From the NCBI GenBank assembly GCA_024734555.1, contig JANPWX010000358.1, positions 560,523 through 624,522 on the forward strand: a stretch of DNA of 64,000 bases, written 5' to 3'. Of this stretch, positions 1 through 12,400 are shown piece by piece (positions within the stretch are counted from its first letter, which is position 1; each line of letters begins with the position of its first letter). This DNA comes from Trochalopteron elliotii. Lineage: Eukaryota > Chordata > Aves > Passeriformes > Leiothrichidae. The position numbers and the translations under genes were made by a program. Below the pieces are notes generated by a model. It searched no databases and was not told the DNA's origin. It saw only the letters and a list, made by a program, of their open reading frames with translations.

Positions 1-31
1 NNNNNNNNNNNNNNNNNNNNNNNNNNNNNNN
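1..31. other. Assembly gap (N)
   Basis: Positions 1-31 are N. The known sequence resumes inside a GC-rich block, so the gap probably hides further promoter or 5'UTR sequence of BEND7. Any divergent neighbour upstream (PRPF18 in other vertebrates, from memory) is outside the window. Confidence 0.98.
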
Positions 32-480
32 AAGGCTTCATTCCGAAGACACTTGTGGGCCGCGGCCGCGCAGCCGGCGGGGGGGAAGGCGGCGGCATCG
101 CCCCCGCGGGGCTCCCCCCGCCGCACCCCGCTTTCCCTCAAAGTTCGGGGCGGGAGCGGGGGGGAGACCGGAGCCAACTTGTCCCGGATCCCTTTATTCG
201 CCGCCGGAGCCGCCGTCTCTCCCAACCCCCGCGTGTATTGCTGATCGGAGGGACGGAGCTCGGTCCTGTGTCCGCCCCGCTCCTTCCTGCCCGCACCATG
301 GAGTTCGCCCAGAGGAAGAGGAGCAGGAAATCCCAAAGCTTTAAACTGGTCAACGAAGGTAAGGCGGGGGCGGCCGGGCTTTGTTCGCTGGCCGTGGGCA
401 GCCCCGACTTTTGCCCCGGGGGGAGCGGGGCGTTATGAAACGCCGGCGCCCCCGGGCCGCCGCTCCCTCCCGGCTCTGTT
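32..480 (+). promoter_or_regulatory. BEND7: CpG-island promoter and 5'UTR of BEND7
   Basis: The block is very GC-rich with dense CpG, including GCGGCCGC at 61-68 and several GC-box-like GGGGCGGG runs. The island continues through coding exon 1 and fades at about 480 into T-rich intron. No ATG occurs between 32 and 297, so the visible 5'UTR has no AUG upstream ORF. No TATA box is seen, as usual for CpG-island promoters. The transcription start cannot be placed and may lie in the gap. In human the gene PRPF18 starts head-to-head with BEND7, so the island may be bidirectional; that is inference. Confidence 0.8.
298..358 (+). CDS. BEND7: BEND7 coding exon 1 (residues 1-20)
   Basis: Translates [20 protein letters not shown] and then one base of codon 21. 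The donor is GAAG|GTAAGG (GT at 359-360), a strong match. The start was chosen from the ACCATGG context, the lack of any earlier ATG, and recall of the vertebrate BEND7 N-terminus. Confidence 0.9.
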
Positions 481-3400
481 ATTGAACTCCGCAATCCCCT
501 GCCTGAACTCCCCGAAATCATTGCACGCCTTTCTTTCTTTTTTTCTTTTTTTTTTTTTTCAATATAATTTCTTTCACCCCCTTCCCGTTTCCTCTTTTTT
601 TTTAAATTTTTTTTTTTTTGCATGTGTGTTACGTGTTTTTGCAAAACCACGACCTCAAGCCTCCCCCCCACCACCTCAGGTGGACGTGTTGTTTTTTTCC
701 AAGCAGACCTTGCACAAAATAAAGTTGGATCGTGTTTCGTGGTAAATCCTGCTTGGGCGGGGGGGAGAAAAGGTAAAATCGGGAAGCGAGCAAAAAATAA
801 TGACACTTGAGCAGCGACAGACCTCCTTAGTATTCAACTCTTGTGGATTTATTGTATTTGGGGTGGTTTTTTTCCTCTCCTCGGCTGTGTACATCCGCGT
901 ATTTCAAAGAAAAGCTGAATCGAGATTGCTTTATTAAAAATCCACGCAGGTAATTAATTGTACGTGGGCAGGGGAGAGCCGCTGGCGTGTAACTTGTTCG
1001 CTCGGGGTGTGTTTGCTTTTGGAAAAGAGGATATTTTAAAAGGGATCGTGAGGGGAGAAATATTTGAATTCATGTCGGGCAAGAAGCACAGCTCTGTGTT
1101 TCAGTCTTGTTGTTTTCTTTAATTAAAGGGGGAAAAAGATACAGCCGCTGGTAGGCATTTTAACAGGTGGACTTCCCACCCCGAGGGATTTATTTTGGTT
1201 GGGGATTTATCCCTTCTCCGGCCGATGAGATGTTTTTGCCCTGATGGGTTTGACTCGAGATCGTTTCTCCTTTTGTGTTCCCAAGTATTGGACGGGAATA
1301 TCTCCATGAAACGCTGTGTGTGTCCTGCATGCCAAGTTCAAGGCAGGTGACTGCTTGGGTGTAATGTCACACTGGTGAAAAGGGGGACACACACACACGA
1401 GTGTCAGGACTTGCTGTCTGGGGAGTGCTCTGCAAAATCACGTTTGACGTGAAGAAATTCAAAGATGGAAATAAATTCACTTGGTGGGAACAGTAAATAA
1501 TGACTGCTGTGTTGTGGTAGGGGGATCTGGGGCATCACACATGGTCTCTGTTAAAACTAGAGGGGCAGGGATCTGCCAGACGTGTCTGAAATGCATTGGA
1601 GGTCTGTATCCATTAGCAAACCTGTCAATGGTGTAATTTTTACAGAGAATAGGTTTGGTTTGTGGGGTTTTGGTACTGAACACGCTCCCAACTTGGAGGC
1701 AGAGTTAGTGCACGACTGTGCTGGAGCATGGAGGTGGTGAAATCAAAATGTGGAAAGACAAAACTGGAATTTTGCTTTGTTTCTTTCTGTCCTAATGGAC
1801 CTGTAAAAAGAGTGTGTGCCAGAAATAGGTGACTATTTTGCCAGTCTCAGTTGCCGCGTCTTACAGGTTTAGACGTGTCTCAGTGTATGAGACAATCTAT
1901 TTAACCTTATTTCAATAGGTAAATCCAGTTATGATGGTACATTATTAACAATATTTTATCTGGGGTCTCTTTCTGTATGTAGAAAGTCAAATAGAGAACT
2001 ACACTAAAAGCATATCCTAGAGAGAAAATTGTCTTTGTACTTTGAGAACAGAGGAGATGAAAGTCATGTTTTGTATGTGAGTCTGCACTCTCATACTCTT
2101 TTCTATCACAGTTGATTAGAAAGATAATTACGTATAAATAGTTGTCTCTTGTAATTGGCCTTTGCCTCTTGCAGGAGTTATTCTGTAATGTCACAGTTTA
2201 GTGTTTACTGTTGTGAAATTGATATGGTTTTCCAGTGCCTGGACTGTGACATCCAAGGCAGAAGAAGGAAACCAGAGAAAAGGCTATGCTGTATGAGCTG
2301 GTTGGTAACACACCATGTGCTATTGATGTGTGCCCATACAATACTTACTCTGTCCCAAAAATAACTTAAGAACACCTTATCACAATGATCAATAATGGCC
2401 AAAACAAGAGAAAATCCATTCCTGTGCTAAAACACAACCACTTCTGGGGTGAAATCTGGTCTTTAAGGCCGTAGCTGCAGACCAGAAGAATATTGTGACC
2501 AGCTGGATGTACAGGGACGTACTAGAGAAGAAACCACACATATTCTGTATATCTAAGGACTCTGAGTCCCTAAGTCATTTAAGTCCTATTTTCCATGTAC
2601 TTGCTCCCACAGATGTTGGAATGTCCTTGAGAGGATGAAGGTGCCATCAGGTGCCCACCAAGCCACTTCATCGCACCCTCTGCTCAACAGGACAGCTAGT
2701 GATCATGGAAGGCAGCATAAATCCTGCCAGTTTAGTCTCATGAAAGAAGCTTTTACTTCCTCAATGTCGTATCTCTAACTTCACCTTTACCCATTTCACT
2801 GGCTGGGTGTGCTTGGGAAGCAGAGGAGCCCTTTGTGTAGCACCTCAGTGCTGACCTCTCCAGTTCTGTGGTGTGCTTGTTTTCCCCTCATTTTTCTCCA
2901 GGCCCTTCTCATTCTATTGCATTGCTGTGTTAGGCTCAGTTTTAGTTTACATACTGGGTTGTTCCTCCTCTTGTGCCTTCGAGACAGTCGTGCTGCACAA
3001 ACAAACAGCACATAACAAAAAAAGTGACTTCCAGGAGACTTTTCCAGTCCTGTGGCTGTTTGGTCAGAGGTGCAGGTGTGCTGCCTGTGGGAGAAGGAGC
3101 TGCTTATGCCTCCCTCCACTTGTGTTACACCTTTTAAAGTGAATCCCCCAAAGTCCCTTCCCTGAGTTAATCTCTGCCTCACTTTTTGTGAGGCAAGTAA
3201 ACATAAAACCAGTTTATGGAGGGAGTAGCTGAGAGCACTGGGAACTGGGAGGACATTGAAGGAGTGAGGTGGGGAGGTGGCTCTTTCAAGACACTGAATA
3301 TATTGTTCAGTCTTGAGCGATTTGCCGAAGGACAGAGTGTGTGCCAGGAACAGAGTCAGAAATAGCATCCAGGAGAGCTGCCTTTAGACACTTCTTTTTT

Positions 3401-6400
3401 CCTTGGACTTACTATTCCCTCTGTGCACACATGTAAACAAAGCTCTAGTTTTAGTGAACACCTGCCTGGGGTTACAACAGAGACCTTCACAGCAAAATAG
3501 TCTTTTATTTAAAATAGAAACTCAGTGGTGATTTTTTTTTTTTAAATATCTTGTAGTATCTCTGTAAATGAGATGCCATTGCTAATTCTTCAGGTTATCA
3601 CAGGCATTAATTTCTATAGGTGAGTATCCCAAGGTGTCCCTGATCCTCTTTTCTTGAGAATTGGGAGGCCAGTGACATCAGTATGAGTCAGGACAGCTGA
3701 GCAATACACCCCTAATGTATATTGCTGATTCCTTACTGAGGTGAAGTTTGAAAGTTTGCCTTGGTCTCTGGGAAGGTAAAGTTTTCATTATAAATCTGCT
3801 TTCCTTCTGTAAAGCAAGAAGCCAGATAATTGGCATCTGGTGGGATAATTTGCTGTGAAAATGAACACAGTAATTTAGGGCAGGCATAGCTATTCCCTAA
3901 AATCTGTGAAATATTTGAGCTGAGTCTCTCCAGTGTGAGCAAAGGTTTTTTAGGAGGTGCTGATACAGAGCACATTTTCTGTGGTTAATTTGATGTACAT
4001 GAAATAAACTGCAGATATATTGATAAATTGTGTAGTAAAACTGTAGCAATGTGTTCAGTGTTCATTTTTTCCAGATCACTTGAGTTCTAATTTTTTTTAT
4101 CGTTTTTCATTCCAGATTACCATCATGAGATATATAAGATCTCTGACTACAGCAATGATGTTAATGGGGAGACCAAAGAAACACAACCAGTTTTTTTAGG
4201 TATGTGCTTGTGTTGATTAATTTTCCAGCAACATTGCGTGGCCATTTGCAATTAGGGAGGAAAAACCTCTGTGCAAGCACAGAAAGCGCCTGCCATTGTT
4301 TAATATGACGTTCTTTTCAAGACCCTTTTATTCTATGAATTGCCAATATATCCTTTATTAACACTGCTAAAAGTTGTAATTTCAGACATAAATGTTTATT
4401 AGTGTCTACACACAGTGCTAATTATCACTCACTCAGAGAGCCAGATGCTGACTCTGCAGTTTTGCAGCTCTATGCTCACCCCATTTACATTGCATATTCC
4501 CTGGCATGCTTCACTGGCAATAGTTTGTGTAATTGGGGTATTACATCTTTGACATCTGGATAACAGAAATTCAATTTCCAGGAAGCTGCTATTTGTTTGG
4601 TTTTGCTTCTGCCTTGGGTGGGATAGAGGATTAATGTGCTGTCTTAATGTAATGTCCTTTCACCTCTGGAGCTCGCCTGCTAATCCTGCCATGGCAAAAT
4701 TAAATTAAATCAACAGTTAAAAATGTGTAAAGAAAATAGAGAAGTAATATAGAGTCTGCAGCATGATATGTATTACACCACATCAGTGACTGGCTATCAG
4801 TGAACCTTTACCTTTCTTGTGTGCTTTTTATCCTATGTAACTCCTCATCTGCACAGTGCTTCTTCCTTTCCTGCTTCTATCCCCTTCCAGTTGCATCCAG
4901 GACCTCATCTGGATAAAGCCCCTCTTGGCAAAGATTTGGCAGGCTAAATTCAAAGAAGGAGGGGCCAGTTTTTTTGAGCTGTGTAAAGCAAGCTTGTGAA
5001 CACTTTGTTCAGGCTTTGGAGAAAGAAGATGCCTTTGCAGCAAGAAATTTGGGGATATCTGCCTCTCCTTTTCAGCACCAGGAGCCTAAATATTTTTGTG
5101 GGGTGATATAAGGTTTTTGTAGTCTGTTGTCTTTTGTAGTGTGTTGCCCCTTGGAGCCAGCAATAAGCATTAGGATGTGAGAATCAGCACCTCAAGTTAA
5201 TCTCCATGCAAAGTACCTTTGTCTCCTAAATTCATAGTGCCACATCCTCTTCTGCAGGTCAGCAGCAAATGGGAGAGAATAGGAGGATGTGTCAAAATGG
5301 GGGTGGGAGCTGCCTTGAATTCCCTTCTCAGCTTCTCACATTTAGGATTTTGAGGCAGTATTTCTTCCCTACACCCATTTCCAGGGAGAAGCAAAGGCAG
5401 CTGCTGTGCTTTGTGTTTGGATTTCATGTTCTGTTAGCACTGTAAGCACTTTCGGTGAACCTGATGGAGTGAGCTCCACCAGAGGTTTACTTGAAATGCT
5501 TTTTCTTCCGACTCTAAGTCATGATAAAGCTTCAGCAAGAATTAGGCATCAGCCAGGGTGCTCTAAGAATGTACAGAAGTCCTTGCTTTGACATTTGTGC
5601 TGTGAGTCAGACCAAGTGATCTTGATTTTGGCCTGGTTGTGTTGTTCTTAGATTTGTTTGGGTTTTTCATTTTTAGTATGTCCAGCTTTTCATTGTGGCT
5701 GAAGGTGCTCTGGCATTTAAGTGCCTCAAGTTCACCTATTTCAAGAGTCAGTCAGAACTTAACCTTTAAGAATGTGAATCCTATCAAGGATCTTCCTTAT
5801 CAGGTATAGTCAGGGTATAATCTCTGCTTCACTTGATTTCATTGCTTTATGCCAGAATTTATCTTACAAGGATGTTTATTCTAACTTGTTGATTTAGAGT
5901 CAAGTTTGTTCTCCTGTTTAAGTGATCTGTGGGATCAGCAGTTGAAACCTCAGTGTGATGCAGCCTTTAGTATGGGATGGATGCTATGATACAGCATTGA
6001 AACTATTACCTTTAGGGAAGGTAAAATGTTACTGGCAGTCTGTAAATGAGTGAAGCTTTAGCAGGAATGGGATGTGGAAATGCTTTTGCACAGCTGAGCA
6101 TGGTTAACTCAAAACTGCTGTTGAGAAGAGGGGAGTGCTAAGGTAAATGAGTAAATCAGAAGAATCCAGTTTGTTTAATGTACAGATAAATTAAGGATGA
6201 AATGTCGAGAAAGACCTGATGAACCGAGATGGTTTTTTTTGGCACCAGCACAGATGGGCAAAATACAGCATTGTGTAAATGTAGGCTGTAAATTGGAGGA
6301 AGATTCAGTGCAATTAAAGGAACATGGTACTGGACATCACTTCTGATGGTTGCAATGGTGTAGAGTCCAACTGCAGTCTGAATAGAGCTTGGGAAGTTTT

Positions 6401-9400
6401 CTCATGTAGTGCAGTGTTGGGAGTCAGAGATGTGGCGGCTTGTCCTCTCCCCCAGTCCTTAGTTCTGATAAGATGATGAACAAGAAGTCACATCTTTCTA
6501 GATGAAGGACACACTAACCACAGTCTACAAAACTGCAGGGGAATGTGCAATATAACTACTATATTTTGTGGATGAGAGCTAGCATGTGTTTTGTTTTGAA
6601 GGAAAGGGCTTAGTTATCTGGTACCAGGAGAGACTGCTCAGCCTGAGAAGGAGGAGGCAGCCCAGAGTGAAATGCTTAAACCTCAAACATGGGTGAGATT
6701 TAAAACACACCTGACTTCAGCTTTTTCAGTAAAGTCACAGGGCTGCTAGCCCAGACTTGGTATTACAAGCCCTTGAAGGGACTGTGTACTCCTGTGTCTT
6801 GTGGATAGTGATGATTAAACTTACACTGTCTATTAAATAAAAATCTTTTGCATACACCATATTGGGGATTTTTCAGGCTTAATATTTTATTACCATCACA
6901 AAAACATGAAAATACAGTATACTTCCAGACTGAGTGTTTTTACAATGCTTTCAACTTGAAATTCAGGCTCTATGTTTGAAAGGTTAATGCAGAAAACTAA
7001 TTATATTATCCTGGTAATCAAATGTGTGATGAGACATTTGTCTGTGTAATTAACAGTGAAGAACTTTTATAGTTTCATAAAATTGCATGCTACGCACAGT
7101 GTGCTTGGAGCATTTGTTTTGAAGAGATGTCCAAAACAGAGATGTTTATGACTGATATAAAGTGGAACTGAAATGTACTGTAATGCAGGTGTCTGTGCAT
7201 TTTACAGCATTTGGCTTTGTTGAAATGGAAGGCAGCAGATTAATAACTTCGCTGTGTCATGGTAAAAATAAATAATGTGTTCTTGGAGCAGGAGAGTAAT
7301 GCATAAGTTACTCACTAATTTCAAGAATTTATTCTGTCCCAGAAATAATATCCTTAGCAATTTATTCACAGAGAAAAAGTTGACTTAACAAGTAACTTCA
7401 CAGACTTGTGTTACTGTTAATAGGATTATATCCCAAGCCTGGTCGTTGCAGTAGTGGCTTCTGTAATTAAGACTGCATAAAAGTTTATTTTATGTATCTG
7501 TGTTCTCTAATGATCTAACTTGGTAAAGTATTTCCCTTTGGGGCTAAAGCATGATCTTGGCCTGGGATATTTCCAAGAACTGGGGAAAGTTGTTGCGTAT
7601 CTGTTATTACTTTTTTAATTATATGACCCCATTAATATATAGTTTTATTGAACAGCTGCTCACTTGTCCTTTCCCAAGTGATTTAGCTGGCACAGCGTGG
7701 CATGAAAGTGTGTAACTTGGGCTTCTGTAGCTTCTCCTGTTGGGTGTTTTGAAACTGTTTCACCAGGCTCTTCCACAGACTTACTTTGTTTGTGGTGGGA
7801 GTGGTGGCTGGGCCACCTGGTATGACCCAGTTTCCAGGGGAATAACCCCCAAATCCTGAATGGTCTCAGGGTCTAATCCTGGGTTTGATTCTGCAAATTT
7901 CTTTGCTTACATTAGTGTTTGTGGGGCTTAATAACTTTGTTTGTCTCATGATAGGCAGGGTTATTAAACCATGTGTTTCTGTGCTCGCTTTGGGAGTAAG
8001 AGGTCTGATTTGAAGGTGATCCAGTTTTCCTGTATATCTAATCCTAGTGCTTTGTGTGGTGACATGAACATAGAAAAGTGCTTTTAGGTGATGTTTTAGA
8101 GCATTGCTAAGATGCCTCACCTTAGACAGCTTCAATGTCCCCACTAGTGTAATAAACTGGTGTTGGTTAGTTTAGCAGAGTTCAATTCTCCAGCTCCTAA
8201 CTCGTGTTGCTTGTGCAGGCCTCTGACACATTCATGACCACTGCCCTGCCCACTGACTTGGGGTTTAGGTTTTTAATTTGCAAAGGCTGTTGTTGCCTGT
8301 GTTCTTTCTTCAATGTAGAGTCTTATATGCTGGCAAAGACCTGGGATTGCTGTTTTAGGAAATGTGTGCTTACCCCATCAGTTCAGTTCCACGGATGCCC
8401 CATTCCAGTTATGCACAGAGAAGTCACAGTAGGATTCCACGTGCTTTAGGAGACCTTTGCTCTGATAAGGAATCATGCACATGGATCCTCTGTTTTCCCC
8501 ATGCTGACCTCTGCAACTTTCTGTTTCAGGATGACTTGTGGTACAAGATGACAAAAAAATACCTTGATTTTTGAAAATTATGATTTGATGTGGGTATAGT
8601 TCTTGCTGAGAAGCGATGCTGAGCTTCCTTCTAGGATAACTGTGTTTGCAGGAAATCCCTGAACATGGTGTAGCATTCCAAAAGGTGTTTTGGTGAGTTC
8701 AGCATGGCTGAGCAGTGGAGATGTGTGCCCTGTGTGCACATGCTTCCCGATTCCTTGAGCTGCTCTGAATCAGCCCTTACAGTCTTCAAACACAGCAGGC
8801 AAGGCTTGCTGGCCCCCTTCCAGAGAGGGCAGCATTCAAGTGGCATCTAATAAATTGCAGTTTAATATGCTTAATTGTATAACCCTTTGCACTTATTTAT
8901 TTTTTTTGTTGTTGAGCTTTCACGCCATATGCTTCAACTTCTACTTTTTCTCACCTCTGAAGCCTTGTTTCCATACAAACCAGGCTCGTGTTGTCAGCTC
9001 ACATGTGCTTGTCTGTCACTGCCATTCCTACCCTCGCAACAGCTTCACCAATTTCAGCCTAGTTGGACACAAAGGTGGAAATCTGAGATAAAAGTAACTT
9101 CAGTAAGCAGCCTGATCCAGGAAAAAAGCCTTATTTGTATGGTCAAGAAAGGAAAAAGTTCCATAGGAGTTTTGTCTGTCCAAAAAACATGAATTATACT
9201 GTAATTAATAGAATATAATATATTTATATAATTAATATAATAGTATAATTAATAGAAAAACTGTATTTTAAAAGTCAGCTTGTGAATATTTCCCCAAATA
9301 CATGAGAAATATAAATGTTAGAGAAAGTAATTGCAAATACTGGACAAAGACAATATGATGGTTATTTTGTTTTGTGAGTTGAAGGAAGGAAATATCAAAT

Positions 9401-12400
9401 ACAGACTATTGTCCAACCTAAATTCTGTTCACCCATTTATACACACATTGGTACAGACATGGTTACCACTTCTCTGATACTGGGATAAAATTAATGCTTA
9501 AACATATCAATATGATTGCATATAATTTTACAATTGTTTGCAGTGCTATGATAATATTTGATAAACTGTTCAGGAAAAGTATAACAACGTTTGCAGGCAA
9601 TGTGATATATTAAGTTTAATAAACATAAAAGTGAAAAGATGGACAGGCATATAGGAGCAAAGACTGTGATAAATGAATTACCATTAATATGTTGTTAACT
9701 GGAGTTGTTTACAGGCCTGTTGCTTCAGACAGCTGCACACTTAGCACGTGGATGCTTCTGCATCCTGGAACAGTTCTGGTTTACATTTGTTCCTTTGCAC
9801 CTTTCAAAGCAGGAAGTTTTTATGTTGTACACTTTCAGTAAGGAAATAGATTGAAAGGAATTTTGAGGAAATTACTTTTTATGATTGTGTAGCATTTATT
9901 AAAGGGCTTTGTTTTGTGTTGTTTTTTGTTTTGTTTTTGTTTCATAAGATTACAGTCAGGCCATGTAGGAAAAAAATAGGTTGTCTGTAAGGGGCCATCG
10001 TGGAAACAACTGTAACAGTAGTTATTAAAAATTGTTAGTATGTTTTTGTTATGACAATTGACATTTCTATATACAAGTTCCTCAACAGGGCTCTAACTTG
10101 CCATGATTCTATTTTGAGTAGCATTTTGTGTCTTAGTGTTTTGCACGTAACTTCAATGGTTTCAGATAAAACCCAGGGATTTTTTTACACGGGATATCCA
10201 AATGGCAAATCCTGTAGGCAGCCTTTGGAGGCATCCCCATCTCCTTGGAAATGGTGAGGAGCTCTGGTATGTGTGCAGAGAGAGGCTGAAGTATGCACTG
10301 CTCTTCTCAGGCCTCAGCATCTGTCTTGGAAAGCTTTGTACAGATAGATAATGCAGATTTCTATGTAATGATTTTTTTCCAGTTCTTTATTATTCTATTT
10401 AGCATTTAAAAGAAGGCTGGCTCTTCCACAGGACATACTAATTTGAGTTGTTGTGTTTTCTCTCTGCTCCATCTACTTCTTTTTAATTTTTAAATTACAT
10501 GGTTATAGTCTGTGAAAAGTATCAGCAGTGGAATAACTAATAACAAAATGCTGTCCTTGGGCTCTAGAGCTAATAGCCAAATGAGATAACCAGGGAGCAA
10601 GAAGTTAAATCTGTTACTGGTGTTGCACCCATCTGCAGATTCAGATGGTGTAACATCATCTGCTCTCCACTCCTGTGGGGAAGATGCTGCTCTTGCTGGT
10701 CAGGTACAAACTAAAAGCTGGAAAAAGGCATGACTGGGAGAGGAGGGGTGTAAACTTGCACTGAAAACTAAAGCTTATAGCCTGTAGGTTTTTAATGCCC
10801 TTTCTTGTAAAAGGGAAGACATATTTTTAAAACAAAACAAAAAACAAACAGAAAAATCTGTGAAAAAAATCCCAAAACCCAAATCCCAACAGGCAAGTTT
10901 ACAAAGGGTGAATCTCCCTGTTTAAGAAAGGATCTACCTAAACAAAAAGATAAGTTTATGTAGAATGCAAGTTCAGGGTTTATTCTAACATAAATGTAGT
11001 GGTTTTTTTCTATCTGGAGTTAAGTATGCTCATGTCACTGTATAGGAAGACTTCTATATAAAGGAACAAGGGAACAGAATCAAGGCTGAATAAGCTCAAT
11101 TAACATTAATATTTTATGTAATTGGGTAATGGAAATTTAATCTTTCTAACAACATGTCACCCGACCAGACACATAGCACAGTCCCTGCACCCTGCCAGGA
11201 GGAGGTGGGTGGGAAGCTGTTTTGATACTCACATACATTTTTGCCATTGAGTACAAATCCAAATTGCCAACTTAAAACTCCCAGGGTAGACAGGAAGGGA
11301 TTGCTGCAGGCTGTGTTGTGGTGGGAGCATTTGGAGCTGGGATATGGGCAGGTACAGCCGTGTAGTATCTCAGTAATTGGAGTCCAGTGCTACTCTGCAG
11401 CATTTCGAGGTTGGCAACTGCAAACAATCAACCCCTGGTTGGGTTGGGGCCAAAAAGTGTCATTTTAAAGGAATTGGTGCTGTTACTGTTAATTAAATCA
11501 CACCCGCACACATAAATCTGCAGGCAAACCAACAAAATAAATAAACACAGTGCAGAACTTCCTTGCAGAGAGTTTTTCTCACTGCTTTAGCTGGAGTGGA
11601 AATGGTGCTGGAGTGTTGCTGTACGGGCTTGGCAAATATTTTTCTAAGTTTGGACTCGAAGCTTTCTCTCGAGCCGCCCACTCTCGTCGCTGGATCGGGG
11701 TGGGCTGGAGCCAGCTGGCAGCGGCCCAGGGAACCGGTGCGCCAGGTCAGGCAGGAGATGCTGGGAGCCAGCAGAGGCTGGAGCACATCGTTCAGCTCCT
11801 CTCCCCTTCTGCTTATTCTCCTCCCAGAGCAAAACCTCCCTCTTTTGGGTGTTCCGTGTCCCTGGGTACGCCGGGCTTGCAGCAGTCCCCACCACGCTGA
11901 GCTTGGCCTGTGTTGGGGAGGGGTTTGCTGCTCTCTTAGCTGTCTGGTAGGCAGCTGAATAGTGCCATTGAGTTGATAAAATTGTTCACATGCCTGGCAT
12001 TTAGCACACTTTCAAGTACCTTGTTGAACCAGAGAGGCACACCTTGCATCTTGGATTTTTGGAGAGTAGGTTTTTTTTTCCCTCTGAAGTTTCCTTTGTA
12101 CAGTTGCTTTGCCAAAAATAGGTTTATTTTGGGAAGCACAAATATAAATTGAATAGAGGATATCAGGTATTATCGTATTAAGTATTCTGTAAAGGAAGGT
12201 TGATTCATCAGTTTCTAGATCTTACTTATGACATTTGCTTAGGATATTTGATTTTTCTATTACCAGTAAGAAAACCAGAAGCTTCTTTCTTCAGAAAGGG
12301 CAATGAACACTTCCCTATTACTCATGAAATGTAATGTATGCTATAACGAGCAAAATAGCTACTATCTGCCCAAAACACATCTATTCATTGTGCAATCAGC

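Noticed and set aside
138..806. 222-codon frame on the minus strand over the BEND7 promoter
   Set aside because: It lies antisense to exon 1 in GC-rich and homopolymer sequence, the product is low-complexity (Lys/Arg/Glu runs), and no family motif is present.
2796..3368. 190-codon minus-strand frame in intron 1
   Set aside because: No domain, no splice structure and no repeat homology; fits a chance open frame.
6590..6790. Possible old CR1 in intron 2
   Set aside because: Words such as GCTCAGCCTGAGAAGGAGGA recall CR1, but the order and tail cannot be matched with confidence.
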